From: Actibacterium lipolyticum
Lineage (GTDB): Bacteria > Pseudomonadota > Alphaproteobacteria > Rhodobacterales > Rhodobacteraceae
Direction of reading: 5' to 3'
DNA: 64,000 nucleotides
Assembly: GCF_900184935.1 (NCBI RefSeq)
Contig: NZ_FXYE01000002.1
Location: forward strand, 310,001-374,000
The notes beneath the pieces were generated by a model that worked only from the letters and a program-made list of their open reading frames with translations, had not been told where the DNA came from and searched no databases. Made by a program: the position numbers and the translations under genes. Positions 9,290 through 18,261 of the stretch are shown here, one piece after another. Each line of letters opens with the position of its first letter. The stretch's first letter is position 1.

Positions 9290-10660
9290 ATGGCAGCTTT
9301 CTTCCAGCGCGCGCGCAGACAGTCAATGGCAGCACGGTCAGGCATCATCGCCGTCCTGCTTTCTTTCATCATTGCGGTTGCTTCGCCCGCACGGGCGCAA
9401 GGGCTGATCCGCGATGCCGAGATCGAATATGCCCTTCGCCAACTGGCCGCGCCGCTGGCGGCCGCTGCGGGGATGAATGCCTCGCGATTGCAGGTGTTGG
9501 TGATCAACGACAGCTCGCTCAACGCGTTCGTCATTGATGGACGGACGGTGTTCATCCACTCCGGCCTATTGCTGAAATTCGAAAATGCCGCGCAAGCGCA
9601 GGCCGTTCTGTCGCACGAGATGGCGCATATCGCGAACGGCCACATCACCCGGCGCCTTGCAAACCTACGCGGCGCACGGTCGGCTGCGGCGATGGGGCTG
9701 CTTATGTCTGTGGCGATCGCGGCAAGCGGGAATGCGCAAGCAGCGGCAGGCGTCGCTGCGGGCACTTCATCCTCTGCCCAGCGGTTGTTCCTTGCCCACA
9801 CCCGCGCCGAAGAAAGCTCCGCCGATCAGGCGGGCGTGCGCTATATGGCCCGCGCCGGGATTGACCCACACGCGATGGTCGATGTCTTGAATATCTTCAA
9901 GGGGCAAGAAGCGTTAAGCGCCAGTCGCCAAGACCCTTATGTTCTGACCCACCCGCTGAACCGTGACCGCCTGCGCGCGATGACCGGCTTCGCGGCGGCC
10001 TATGGCGGAAAGGCGAAAGACAACCCTACCGCCGACTACTGGTTCGCGCGTGCGCAAGGCAAACTGGGAGCCTTCTTGCAGAACCCGTCCTACACTTTGC
10101 GCCGGGTCAAAGCATCGGACAATTCGGACGCGGCCATCATGCGCCGTGCAATTGCCCACCACCGCAAACCCGACGCAAAAGCCGCCCTGCAAGAGATTGA
10201 TAAGCTTGTCGCGAAACGCCCCAAGGATCCTTATGTGCGGGAACTTCGCGGCCAGATTTTGCTTGAATCACGAAACTTTGCCGCCGCCGTCAACGCTTAT
10301 GGCCGCGCAGTAAACTTGGCCCCAAACGAACCCCTGATCTTGGCCGGATACGGGCGCGCGCTTTTGGCGCTGAATACCAGCGACGGTAACAAAAAAGCGC
10401 TGGCCGCCCTTGAACGCGCCCGTTCGCGTGACCCGTATGACCCACGGATGTTGCGCGACCTTGCCGTCGTTTATGCGCGCGGTGGCAACAACGGCATGGC
10501 CTCTGTCGCGACGGCGGAACGCTACGCAGTTCAGGGCCGGTTGTCGGATGCTGCGGTGCATGCCAAACGTGCGACGGGTCTGTTGAAACAAGGAACGCCC
10601 GGTTGGTTGCGCGCACAGGATGTGCTGGCAGCCGCGCAAACCGCCAAAAAGAACCGATAA
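9290..10660 (+). CDS. M48 family metalloprotease with TPR repeats (BepA/YfgC-like)
   Basis: This 456-aa periplasmic protein is probably an outer-membrane-protein quality-control protease. A signal peptide (hydrophobic core near residues 18-32, ending ARAQ) precedes an M48 domain with the HExxH motif HEMAH at residues 109-113 and a downstream acidic ligand in AEESSADQAG. The C-terminal half contains tetratricopeptide-like helices (for example NFAAAVNAYGRAVNLAPNEP). The order signal, M48, TPR is that of BepA. An internal ATG at codon 13 could be the true start, since the first 12 residues are not needed for the signal peptide. Confidence 0.9.
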   Translation: MAAFFQRARRQSMAARSGIIAVLLSFIIAVASPARAQGLIRDAEIEYALRQLAAPLAAAAGMNASRLQVLVINDSSLNAFVIDGRTVFIHSGLLLKFENAAQAQAVLSHEMAHIANGHITRRLANLRGARSAAAMGLLMSVAIAASGNAQAAAGVAAGTSSSAQRLFLAHTRAEESSADQAGVRYMARAGIDPHAMVDVLNIFKGQEALSASRQDPYVLTHPLNRDRLRAMTGFAAAYGGKAKDNPTADYWFARAQGKLGAFLQNPSYTLRRVKASDNSDAAIMRRAIAHHRKPDAKAALQEIDKLVAKRPKDPYVRELRGQILLESRNFAAAVNAYGRAVNLAPNEPLILAGYGRALLALNTSDGNKKALAALERARSRDPYDPRMLRDLAVVYARGGNNGMASVATAERYAVQGRLSDAAVHAKRATGLLKQGTPGWLRAQDVLAAAQTAKKNR

Positions 10661-10831
10661 CACCCAGACCTCCCGCGGATGTGATCAACGTGGCGTTGGT
10701 AATTGCATGCGTTTCGGTGCAGTCTTTTGCCCGACAAAATACGCCGGGGCTTGCTGCCAAGATTGCCGCCAATCCTTAGCTATGAGATAGAACACTGCGG
10801 CATGCGCCGCGACGAATTGGAGGACGAGCCC

Positions 10832-11581
10832 ATGAAACGCCAGATCCTTGCAGGTGCCTTCGCGGCCCTAGCATTTGCCGCCCCGGCCCAAGCCCTTGAT
10901 ATTGGCGCGATGAGCGACGCCGAGAGAGAGCTGTTCCGCGCTGAAATCCGCGCCTATCTGCTGGACAACCCCGAGGTGCTGATGGAAGCCATCGGCGTTC
11001 TGGAAGAACGCCAAGCAGGCGAGCAGGCCAACAACGATGCCGCGCTATTGCAGACCAATGCCGCCGAAATCTTCAACGACGACTATTCGTGGGTTGGCGG
11101 CAATCTGGACGGCGACATCACCTTGGTCGAGTTCATCGATTACCGCTGTGGTTATTGCCGCAAAGCCCATGACGAAGTTGCAGAGCTGATCAAGACCGAC
11201 GGCAACATCCGCTTCGTTGTGAAAGAATTCCCAATTCTGGGCGAAGAGTCCGACCTGTCGGCACGCTTTGCCATTGCCACCCTGCAAGTCGCCGGGGACG
11301 ATGCCTACAAATCGGCACATGACGCGCTGATCACCTTTCGGGGCAACGTGAACATCAAGAACCTTGAAAAACTGGCGGGCCGTCTGGGATTGAACCCAGA
11401 TGACATCCTGCCCGCCATGAACAGCCCCGAGGTGGACGCCGTGATCGCGGCCAACCGCGCGCTTGCGCAGCGACTGGCCATTTCTGGCACGCCTACGTTC
11501 GTGATGGATGATCAAATGCTGCGCGGCTACGTGCCACTGGCAAACATGCGTGAGATCGCGAAAAGCGTTCGGGCGAACTAA
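10832..11581 (+). CDS. DsbA family periplasmic thiol oxidoreductase (Com1-like)
   Basis: This is a 249-aa protein. Its signal peptide (MKRQILAGAFAALAFAAPAQA) is followed by a helical N-terminal segment typical of the Com1/27-kDa subgroup and a thioredoxin fold with inserted helices. The active-site CGYC is at residues 106-109, and the cis-proline loop is GTPTFV. It probably introduces or shuffles disulfides in exported proteins. The start at 10832 is chosen for the GGAGG eight or so bases upstream and the immediate signal peptide; the frame is open to 10703 but codes nothing recognisable there. Confidence 0.9.
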   Translation: MKRQILAGAFAALAFAAPAQALDIGAMSDAERELFRAEIRAYLLDNPEVLMEAIGVLEERQAGEQANNDAALLQTNAAEIFNDDYSWVGGNLDGDITLVEFIDYRCGYCRKAHDEVAELIKTDGNIRFVVKEFPILGEESDLSARFAIATLQVAGDDAYKSAHDALITFRGNVNIKNLEKLAGRLGLNPDDILPAMNSPEVDAVIAANRALAQRLAISGTPTFVMDDQMLRGYVPLANMREIAKSVRAN

Positions 11582-11587
11582 GCCGCC

Positions 11588-12715
11588 CTACTCTGCCGCT
11601 TCGATCAAGGCCGCTGCGTCAAGCTCAGCGGCCTTTTTCTCGACCTGCTCAACGATGTGATCGACCATCTGTTCGTTCGACAGCTTGTGGCTTTGCTTGC
11701 CCGCAAGATAGACCATGCCAGACCCGGCGCCGCCGCCGGTGAACCCGACATCGGTCATCAATGCCTCACCCGGACCATTCACAACACAGCCGATGATGCT
11801 AAGGCTCATCGGGGTTTTGATATGCTCCAGCCGCTTTTCCAAGGCTTCGACGGTTTTGATCACGTCAAACCCCTGACGCGCGCAGGACGGGCAGGAAATG
11901 ATGTTAACCCCGCGATGGCGCAGACCAAGCGCTTTCAGGATTTCATAACCGACCTTAACCTCTTCTACCGGATCGGCAGACAAGGAAACGCGCAGCGTAT
12001 CGCCAATGCCCATCCACAGCAGGTTGCCAAGGCCGATGGCCGATTTGATCGTGCCCGACATCAGACCGCCAGCCTCGGTGATACCAAGGTGGATCGGCGC
12101 ATCCGTCGCCTCGGCCAATGCTTGATAGGCGGCGGCCGACAGGAACACATCAGACGCTTTCACGCTGATTTTGAATTCGTGGAAGTCGTTGTCTTGCAGG
12201 ATCTTGATATGATCCAGACCGCTTTCGACCATCGCCTCCGGACACGGCTCGCCATATTTTTCAAGCAGGTGCCGTTCAAGAGAGCCAGCATTCACGCCAA
12301 TCCGGATAGAACAGTTGTGATCGCGCGCGGCTTTGATCACCTCTTTGACGCGCTTTTCGTCGCCGATGTTGCCGGGGTTGATCCGCAGACAGGCCGCACC
12401 GCTTTCGGCGGCTTCAATCGCACGTTTATAGTGGAAGTGGATGTCAGCAACGATTGGCACCGGGCTTTCGGCGACAATCTCTTTCAAGGCGCGGGCCGAT
12501 TCTTCGTCGGGCGTGGAAACCCGCACAATGTCAGCGCCCGCTTCGGCACAGCGTTGAACCTGATCAATGGTCGCTTTGACGTCCGTCGTCAGCGTGTTGG
12601 TCATGGTTTGCACCGAAATCGGCGCATCGCCCCCGACCGGAACGTTGCCCACATGAATCTTGCGCGACTCGCGGCGATAGATGTTGCGCCATGGGCGCAC
12701 ATGATTGAGCGACAT
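11588..12715 (-). CDS. ispG: (E)-4-hydroxy-3-methylbut-2-enyl-diphosphate synthase
   Basis: This 375-aa enzyme (GcpE) is the penultimate one of the MEP isoprenoid pathway, converting MEcPP to HMBPP with a 4Fe-4S cluster. It has a TIM-barrel N-terminal part and the C-terminal cluster-binding cysteines in [11 protein letters not shown] and [10 protein letters not shown]. Length and motifs match the bacterial two-domain form. It is located downstream of a RodZ-like gene on the same strand, with a 73-base gap. Its 3' end carries a terminator used by the opposite strand. Confidence 0.96.
   Translation of the reverse strand: MSLNHVRPWRNIYRRESRKIHVGNVPVGGDAPISVQTMTNTLTTDVKATIDQVQRCAEAGADIVRVSTPDEESARALKEIVAESPVPIVADIHFHYKRAIEAAESGAACLRINPGNIGDEKRVKEVIKAARDHNCSIRIGVNAGSLERHLLEKYGEPCPEAMVESGLDHIKILQDNDFHEFKISVKASDVFLSAAAYQALAEATDAPIHLGITEAGGLMSGTIKSAIGLGNLLWMGIGDTLRVSLSADPVEEVKVGYEILKALGLRHRGVNIISCPSCARQGFDVIKTVEALEKRLEHIKTPMSLSIIGCVVNGPGEALMTDVGFTGGGAGSGMVYLAGKQSHKLSNEQMVDHIVEQVEKKAAELDAAALIEAAE
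11607..11638 (+). terminator. Terminator for the dsbA-like gene inside the ispG 3' coding end
   Basis: A 10-bp stem (AAGGCCGCTG / CAGCGGCCTT) with a 9-base loop is followed by T5 in the plus direction. It lies within the last codons of the convergent ispG gene and would end plus-strand transcription about 25 bases after the DsbA stop. Confidence 0.65.
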
Positions 12716-12788
12716 GCGCTCTCTCCCAGACTAGGTTCACTTAGGGGTTAGATAGCCATGGACCGGCCCGGGGGCAACGGGTGCGACC

Positions 12789-14000
12789 TTATTCCGCCAC
12801 GATCTGCGTCACTTCGGCGACCATGCTGGCCAGTTCAGGGTCTTCGGTCAGATCAGCCAGCTGATACGCTTCGATCAACGCATCCTGTGCAAGGGCGATA
12901 TTCTTCACCACATTTGCGCCCTCGCCCGCCGGGCCATAGGCGGTGCCGTTCACCGCGAAGTAAACAGCGCCCGCGTAACCTGTGCGCAGCAATGGCGGCT
13001 CTTCGGTTTTGGGCAGAACATAGCGTTCGCCAGCATCCAAAATCTTTTCAAGCAGAACCGTGCCGTCCGCCGATGTCACACGCACCCAGGCAGGGCGTGA
13101 GGCGAACAAAACAACCTCAGGCGCATTGTCGGCGACGACCTGAACGCTGTTCGGTGCGGGCGGCCCCGTAAATTCAGGCACAGCCGGTGTCGCCGCAACG
13201 CTGGCGATGCGTGGTGTTTCCGGTGCAGTGGCCAGCGCGCCCAAAGCGCCCGGTTGCAACGTGGAAATCGGGCCATCGCGCGCCACCATGACCGGCACGT
13301 CCAGCGGCTGAGGGCGATAAAGCCGGTCCAGCGCTTCGGCAGTTGGAACCGTAAAGTCAGAGCTTGCATCGCCACCGTCGGCCAGCAAGGTACCTGCATT
13401 TGCCAACGGGTCTACTTCGGCAATCACGCCGGGCGCCTGATCAACAGGCGAAAGCTGAACACGTTGAATTTGCTGAAGAACCGTCCAGCCGCCATAGCCA
13501 AGCGCGCCGATCAGCGCGACAAGCACCAGCGAAGATCCAACCGCACCGGGTTCAATCCGTGAAAACAACGCTTCGCCTTGCGGAACGAATGTTGCATTCG
13601 GGTCGGCCAGCGGGTCACGCTTTGCGTCAGATTTGGGTTGTGTCTTCTTGCCAGGTTTGGGCGAAGATGCCGCCGCGTCCATCCCGTGAACGGTGGCAAA
13701 GTTACCCTCTTCACAGAATTTGCCATAGGCCCATTCCGGGTCCAGCCCCAGATACCGCGCATAGGAACGAACGTAACCGGCGACGAAACCAGGGGTTTCG
13801 AACGCGGTCGGGTCTGCATGTTCAATTGCGGAAATGTAGGTGGCCTTGATCTTCAGCTCGCGCTGCACATCCAGAAGGGATTTGCCCAAGGTGGCGCGTT
13901 CACCGCGCATGATATCACCCAGACGCAGTTCAAAAGCGTCAAAGCCCTTAGAAGCTTGTTCTGTATCAGCCGCGATCGGCGGCTGTCTGCGCCCGATCAT
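12789..14000 (-). CDS. RodZ-like helix-turn-helix membrane protein
   Basis: This is a 403-aa protein. It has an N-terminal HTH_25 Cro-like domain (LGDIMRGERATLGKSLLDVQ to YVRSYARYLGLDPE), a linker, one transmembrane segment (SSLVLVALIGALGYGGWTVL) and a C-terminal periplasmic DUF4115-like domain (RPAWVRVTSADGTVLLEKIL to VYFAVNGTAYGPAG). This order is that of RodZ, which links MreB to the cell-wall elongation machine. The start at 14000 is favoured because the conserved part begins there; the frame extends 53 codons upstream with no homology. The alphaproteobacterial form is longer than E. coli RodZ. Confidence 0.82.
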   Translation of the reverse strand: MIGRRQPPIAADTEQASKGFDAFELRLGDIMRGERATLGKSLLDVQRELKIKATYISAIEHADPTAFETPGFVAGYVRSYARYLGLDPEWAYGKFCEEGNFATVHGMDAAASSPKPGKKTQPKSDAKRDPLADPNATFVPQGEALFSRIEPGAVGSSLVLVALIGALGYGGWTVLQQIQRVQLSPVDQAPGVIAEVDPLANAGTLLADGGDASSDFTVPTAEALDRLYRPQPLDVPVMVARDGPISTLQPGALGALATAPETPRIASVAATPAVPEFTGPPAPNSVQVVADNAPEVVLFASRPAWVRVTSADGTVLLEKILDAGERYVLPKTEEPPLLRTGYAGAVYFAVNGTAYGPAGEGANVVKNIALAQDALIEAYQLADLTEDPELASMVAEVTQIVAE

Positions 14001-14116
14001 CTGCCTTGCCCCGTGCCTGCCACTTCTTGTCCCCTTTGGACTGGCGATTCTATAATTTCGCCAGCCTGTTAAGGGCTTATACCACAGAGCAGGGCCATTT
14101 ACACCCGCAGAACGTT

Positions 14117-15340
14117 TTAGGCGGATAGCTCGGCGCGATTCAGCGCACAATGCGACCAAAGTTCATCCATCGCTTTGACAAGCGCGTCGATCTCTTTCGG
14201 GCCATGCACGGGCGACGGGGTAAAGCGCAAACGCTCTGTCCCGCGGGGCACGGTTGGAAAGTTGATCGGCTGAACGTAAATCCCGAAACTCTCTAGCAAC
14301 ATGTCAGACAGTTTCTTGGTGTGAACAGGGTCGCCTACGATGACGGGAACGATATGGCTGCCGTGATCAATGATCGGCATGCCCAGCCCCTTAAGGCGCA
14401 TTTTCAAGATACGTGCCTGAAGCTGATGCTGATCACGCAGCGCCTGATCTGTTTTCAAATGCTTCACCGAAGCCGCAGCACCCGCAGCAACCGCTGGTGG
14501 CAGGGACGTGGTGAAAATAAAGCCCGGCGCATAGGAACGGATCGCATCGCACATCTTGTAAGACGCAGCGATATAGCCGCCCATTACACCATAGGCTTTC
14601 GCCAAGGTGCCGTTGATAATGTCGATCCGGTGCATCAGCCCGTCACGTTCGGCCACACCCGCACCGCGGGGGCCATACATGCCAACGGCGTGCACTTCGT
14701 CGATATAGGTCAGCGCGTTGAATTCATCTGCAAGATCAAGGAGTTCTTCGATCGGGCCAAAGTCGCCATCCATCGAATAGATCGATTCAAACGCAATCAA
14801 TTTGGGCGCGTCGGGGTCGTCTGCTTCCAGCATGGAACGCAGATGCGCGACGTCGTTATGTTTGAAAATCCGCTTTGCACCGCCGTTGCGGCGAATGCCT
14901 TCGATCATCGAAGCGTGGTTCAGTTCGTCGGAATAGATGATCAGACCGGGGAACAATTTCGGCAGCGTCGAAAGCGTCGCGTCATTCGCGATATAGGCGG
15001 ACGTGAACACCAAGGACGATTCCTTGCCGTGCAGATCGGCCAGCTCAGCCTCTAGCGCTTTGTGATAAACCGTGGTGCCGGAAATGTTGCGCGTACCACC
15101 GGAGCCTGCGCCGGTTGCGTCAATCGCTTCGTGCATCGCGGCAAGAACAACGGGGTGCTGGCCCATGCCTAGATAGTCGTTGCCACACCACACGGTGATA
15201 TCGCTTTCAGAGCCATCAGGGCGGCGCCAAACCGCATTCGGGAAAGAGCCTTTGCGCCGTTCAATATCGATAAAGGTGCGATAACGCCCCTCTTCGTGCA
15301 GACGGTCCAGTGCGATGTCCAATCCCGCGGTATAGTCCAC
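14117..15340 (-). CDS. hemA: 5-aminolevulinate synthase
   Basis: This 407-aa PLP enzyme condenses glycine and succinyl-CoA, the C4 (Shemin) entry to tetrapyrroles that is restricted to alphaproteobacteria and mitochondria. It begins [20 protein letters not shown]. It has the glycine-binding region, [16 protein letters not shown], and the Schiff-base lysine in [13 protein letters not shown]. The 300-base upstream region contains a perfect FNR-type site at 15621, consistent with oxygen-regulated haem synthesis as known for hemA in Rhodobacter. It lies downstream of a small exported protein gene on the same strand. Confidence 0.97.
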   Translation of the reverse strand: MDYTAGLDIALDRLHEEGRYRTFIDIERRKGSFPNAVWRRPDGSESDITVWCGNDYLGMGQHPVVLAAMHEAIDATGAGSGGTRNISGTTVYHKALEAELADLHGKESSLVFTSAYIANDATLSTLPKLFPGLIIYSDELNHASMIEGIRRNGGAKRIFKHNDVAHLRSMLEADDPDAPKLIAFESIYSMDGDFGPIEELLDLADEFNALTYIDEVHAVGMYGPRGAGVAERDGLMHRIDIINGTLAKAYGVMGGYIAASYKMCDAIRSYAPGFIFTTSLPPAVAAGAAASVKHLKTDQALRDQHQLQARILKMRLKGLGMPIIDHGSHIVPVIVGDPVHTKKLSDMLLESFGIYVQPINFPTVPRGTERLRFTPSPVHGPKEIDALVKAMDELWSHCALNRAELSA

Positions 15341-15620
15341 GCGTTCTCTCCTTCGTATTCCCCAACCAGTTGGCTGGTCTTTCCGGTGCGCCGCGCCCCA
15401 TCGGAAGGGGCATCAGCCTGAAGTTCACCAGTCTTCGCATATTCTTCACATTCAGGAAACTATAGATATGGCTTCAAGTTGTCGCGGGCCAAATCATCAA
15501 ATTCCCGTTTTTTGTGCTCTCCCATACGCGGATATGGTTCCAATAGGAAACCCCGCACCCGAATATTACCGGGCAAAAACCGTGTCTAAAGCTGTTTGGC
15601 CGTTTTTGAGCCATTCAACA

Positions 15621-15634
15621 TTGATATCAATCAA
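15621..15634 (-). promoter_or_regulatory. Perfect FNR/FnrL box upstream of hemA
   Basis: The sequence TTGAT-ATCA-ATCAA matches the FNR consensus TTGAT-N4-ATCAA exactly. It sits 281 bases before the hemA start and 7 bases past the stop of the neighbouring gene. In Rhodobacter, hemA is known to be controlled by FnrL. The rest of the 15341-15640 gap shows no gene. Confidence 0.72.
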
Positions 15635-15640
15635 CCTTTT

Positions 15641-16219
15641 TCAGTCGGCGACCACAACACGACAATCGTCGGTATTTGCCTCTTCGTTGCATTCCGCAAC
15701 AGCCGCCTGTGCGGCCGGCCCGTCCATATTTACATAGGCCCACTTGCCCGTAGCGGGCGAAATCGCCAATGCCTTGGCACCTTTGCCCCCTTTATATTCA
15801 TCACGCAGCCCCGCCGTCGCATCCCGTGAAAGTTGAATTTCACGCGGTTTCCAGCCCTTTGGCCGAATCTCTGCGGCGATTACGCAGGTTTTGCTGCCCT
15901 TTTGGCGAGCGGCATTACAGCCGGCCAATGCGGCCCGGCTGGCGGATTCCACATCGTGATAGTTTGCAGCCGCCAACGTCGCTTCGGACATCAAACCTTC
16001 GTCGGGCGACAGGGCGACCGCCCCGTAGTAAGGCTGTTGCGCGGACACTTGGGCCAGCAAATCGCGGTCATTCTTCGATAGGAAATCATGCGCGATAACC
16101 TTAACCACGCCACCTTTCGTGGGAAACATCAGCTTTCGCGCCGCCTTTCCGCTTAGCGGTTCGGCCATCGCCGCCGCACCTGAAAGGGCAATAATCGAAG
16201 AAAGAATGAACGCGCGCAT
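15641..16219 (-). CDS. Small exported protein of unknown function (hemA-adjacent)
   Basis: This is a 192-aa protein with a clear signal peptide (MRAFILSSIIALSGAAAMAE) and a mature part with four or so cysteines (GCNAARQKGSKTCV, ECNEEANTDDCRVVVAD), probably forming disulfides in the periplasm. Relatives next to hemA are, to my recollection, sometimes labelled 5-aminolevulinate synthase; the sequence shows no PLP-enzyme feature, so I regard that name as a mis-transfer. The start at 16219 has GAGGT upstream. It is divergent from the M20 peptidase gene. Confidence 0.75.
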   Translation of the reverse strand: MRAFILSSIIALSGAAAMAEPLSGKAARKLMFPTKGGVVKVIAHDFLSKNDRDLLAQVSAQQPYYGAVALSPDEGLMSEATLAAANYHDVESASRAALAGCNAARQKGSKTCVIAAEIRPKGWKPREIQLSRDATAGLRDEYKGGKGAKALAISPATGKWAYVNMDGPAAQAAVAECNEEANTDDCRVVVAD

Positions 16220-16349
16220 AGGCTTACCTCTGTAAATTTGTCCGGCGTAATTTAACGCGCGCAACCCTGCGCGGCCACCCCTCTGGACAGTGGAAATGCC
16301 AGTGGTAGGGTTTGGCATCTTCACAATCCTGAAACGCCGGAGGCCGCCC

Positions 16350-17723
16350 ATGTCCCTCGAACCCGTTCTTGCCCGAATCGATGCCGATTTGCCGGGCGCC
16401 ACCGACCGGTTGCTAGAGCTTTTGCGCATCCCGTCGATTTCAACCGACCCGGCCTATAAGGGCGATTGCGATCGCGCCGCGGACTGGTTGGTGGCCGATC
16501 TGAAATCCATCGGCTTTGACGCCGAAAAACGCCCCACCCCCGGCCACCCGATGGTGGTCGCGCATGGTGACGGCGACGGGCCACATCTGATGTTTTACGG
16601 GCATTACGACGTTCAGCCCGTTGATCCGATGAACCTGTGGAACCGTGACCCGTTCGACCCCGCAGTGGAAGACACCGCAAAAGGCAAAGTCATTCGCGGG
16701 CGCGGGTCATCTGATGACAAGGGCCAGCTGATGACCTTTGTCGAAGCCTGCCGCGCGTGGAAGGCCGAACACGGCACCCTGCCCGCCAAAATCTCGTTCT
16801 TCTTTGAGGGCGAGGAAGAGTCAGGCTCCCCTTCCCTCATCCCGTTCATGAAAGACAACGCGGAAGAGTTGAAATCAGACATCGCGCTGATCTGTGATAC
16901 CGGCCTCTTTGGCGACAGCACCCCCGCCATCGTCACGATGTTGCGCGGGCTACTGGGCGAAGAAATCACAATCACCGGCCCGTCTAAAGACCTGCATTCA
17001 GGCATGTATGGCGGCCCCGCGATGAACCCGATCCGGATCCTGTCGCAGATCATCGCCTCGCTGCATGACGAAAACGGCCAGATCACGGTACCCGGCTTTT
17101 ACGATGGCGTCGAAGAACTGCCGCCGGAAATCGCCGCGCAGTGGCAAGCGCTGGGGTTTGATCACGCATCCTTCCTGGGCGAGGTCGGGCTTTCCGTCCC
17201 GGCTGGGGAACATGACCGCACGCCGCTGGAAATGATCTGGTCGCGCCCCACCTGCGAAGTGAACGGCATCTGGGGCGGCTACACCGGCGAAGGGTTCAAA
17301 ACCGTGCTGCCCAGCAAGGCCCACGCCAAGCTAAGCTTTCGACTGGTCCCCGGCCAAGATCCACATGTCATCCGCGACAATTTCCGCAACCACATACGCA
17401 CGATGGTGCCTTTCGACTGCGAGGTCGCGTTCCACGATCACGGTGCCTCGGCCGCCAGCAAGATGTCGATTGAAAACACGGCCTTTGAAAAAGCACGTAT
17501 CGCGCTGTCGGATGAATGGCCCAACCCGGCCGCCTATGTCGGCTGCGGCGGATCGATCCCCATTGCGGGCTATTTCAAAGAGGTTCTGGGAACCGACGCG
17601 ATGCTGATCGGGTTTGGCAAAGACGACGACCAGATCCATTCGCCCAATGAAAAATACGACCTCAGCAGCTTTCACAAAGGTATCCGAAGCTGGGCACGTA
17701 TTCTGGACGCACTTAGCAAATAA
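16350..17723 (+). CDS. M20 family dipeptidase/carboxypeptidase
   Basis: This is a 457-aa di-zinc peptidase of the M20/M25/M40 family. Metal ligands are visible in GHYDVQPVD, SSDDKGQLM and EGEEESGSP, with the usual dimerisation insert between (LHSGMYGG) and a late histidine in DQIHSPNEKYD. Length and motifs fit CNDP-like dipeptidases; the peptide preference is unknown. GGAGG lies 8 bases before the ATG at 16350. A strong terminator follows at 17731. Confidence 0.9.
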   Translation: MSLEPVLARIDADLPGATDRLLELLRIPSISTDPAYKGDCDRAADWLVADLKSIGFDAEKRPTPGHPMVVAHGDGDGPHLMFYGHYDVQPVDPMNLWNRDPFDPAVEDTAKGKVIRGRGSSDDKGQLMTFVEACRAWKAEHGTLPAKISFFFEGEEESGSPSLIPFMKDNAEELKSDIALICDTGLFGDSTPAIVTMLRGLLGEEITITGPSKDLHSGMYGGPAMNPIRILSQIIASLHDENGQITVPGFYDGVEELPPEIAAQWQALGFDHASFLGEVGLSVPAGEHDRTPLEMIWSRPTCEVNGIWGGYTGEGFKTVLPSKAHAKLSFRLVPGQDPHVIRDNFRNHIRTMVPFDCEVAFHDHGASAASKMSIENTAFEKARIALSDEWPNPAAYVGCGGSIPIAGYFKEVLGTDAMLIGFGKDDDQIHSPNEKYDLSSFHKGIRSWARILDALSK

Positions 17724-17730
17724 ATGAAAT

Positions 17731-17760
17731 CGGGCGGGTCATTCCCGCCCGTATCTTTTT
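17731..17760 (+). terminator. Intrinsic terminator after the M20 peptidase gene
   Basis: An 8-bp GC stem (CGGGCGGG / CCCGCCCG) with a 5-base loop is followed by GTATC and T5. Confidence 0.85.
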
Positions 17761-17892
17761 GGGCCGGGCGAGTTCAGGGGCAACCCTGCTGACCACAGAA
17801 GCGCGTTTGAGCTGTCGGGAAAATAGACAAAGCCGCTCGCACATGTCGGATGCGCAGCGCGATGCCATCGTTCATCTGATTTCAGAAGAAAG

Positions 17893-17969
17893 TGGCGCGG
17901 TTGACGGGACTCGAACCCGCGACCCCCGGCGTGACAGGCCGGTACTCTAACCAACTGAGCTACAACCGC
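17893..17969 (-). tRNA. tRNA-Asp (GTC), copy 2 of tandem pair
   Basis: A 77-nt cloverleaf on the minus strand starts GCGGTTG and ends CAACCGC-G-CCA with encoded CCA. The anticodon loop CTGTCAC gives GTC (Asp), and the T-loop is GGTTCGAGTCC. Within the tRNA it is identical to the copy at 17999. Confidence 0.97.
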
Positions 17970-17998
17970 GCATACGTCGAACCATCGGGGAAAAGCAG

Positions 17999-18075
17999 TG
18001 GCGCGGTTGACGGGACTCGAACCCGCGACCCCCGGCGTGACAGGCCGGTACTCTAACCAACTGAGCTACAACCGC
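17999..18075 (-). tRNA. tRNA-Asp (GTC), copy 1 of tandem pair
   Basis: This 77-nt tRNA is identical in sequence to the copy at 17893, 29 bases upstream of it in the same orientation, with encoded CCA and anticodon GTC. The two probably form one transcript. Confidence 0.97.
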
Positions 18076-18261
18076 ATTGCTTTACCCCGGGCTTGGCCCG
18101 GCGTGAGGGGGGTTTTATGCGCGGCCACCTGCCGCGTCAAGCGCATCTGACAGCAAATCTCGACCTTTTGGGGGAAAGTTTTTCTGACGCGCGAAAATCC
18201 CCTCAAAACAAAGGAACTGCAGCCCAGTAAAAGGGCAAAAAACTGCGCCCCCTTACCCGGC

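Noticed and set aside
14039-14062. Hairpin CTGGCGA ... TCGCCAG after hemA
   Set aside because: There is no T-run in the hemA direction and the loop is AT-rich; not convincing as a terminator.
15641-16429. Long form of the hemA-adjacent protein starting at 16429
   Set aside because: The extra 70 residues overlap the divergent M20 gene and precede the signal peptide; the start at 16219 with GAGGT is better.
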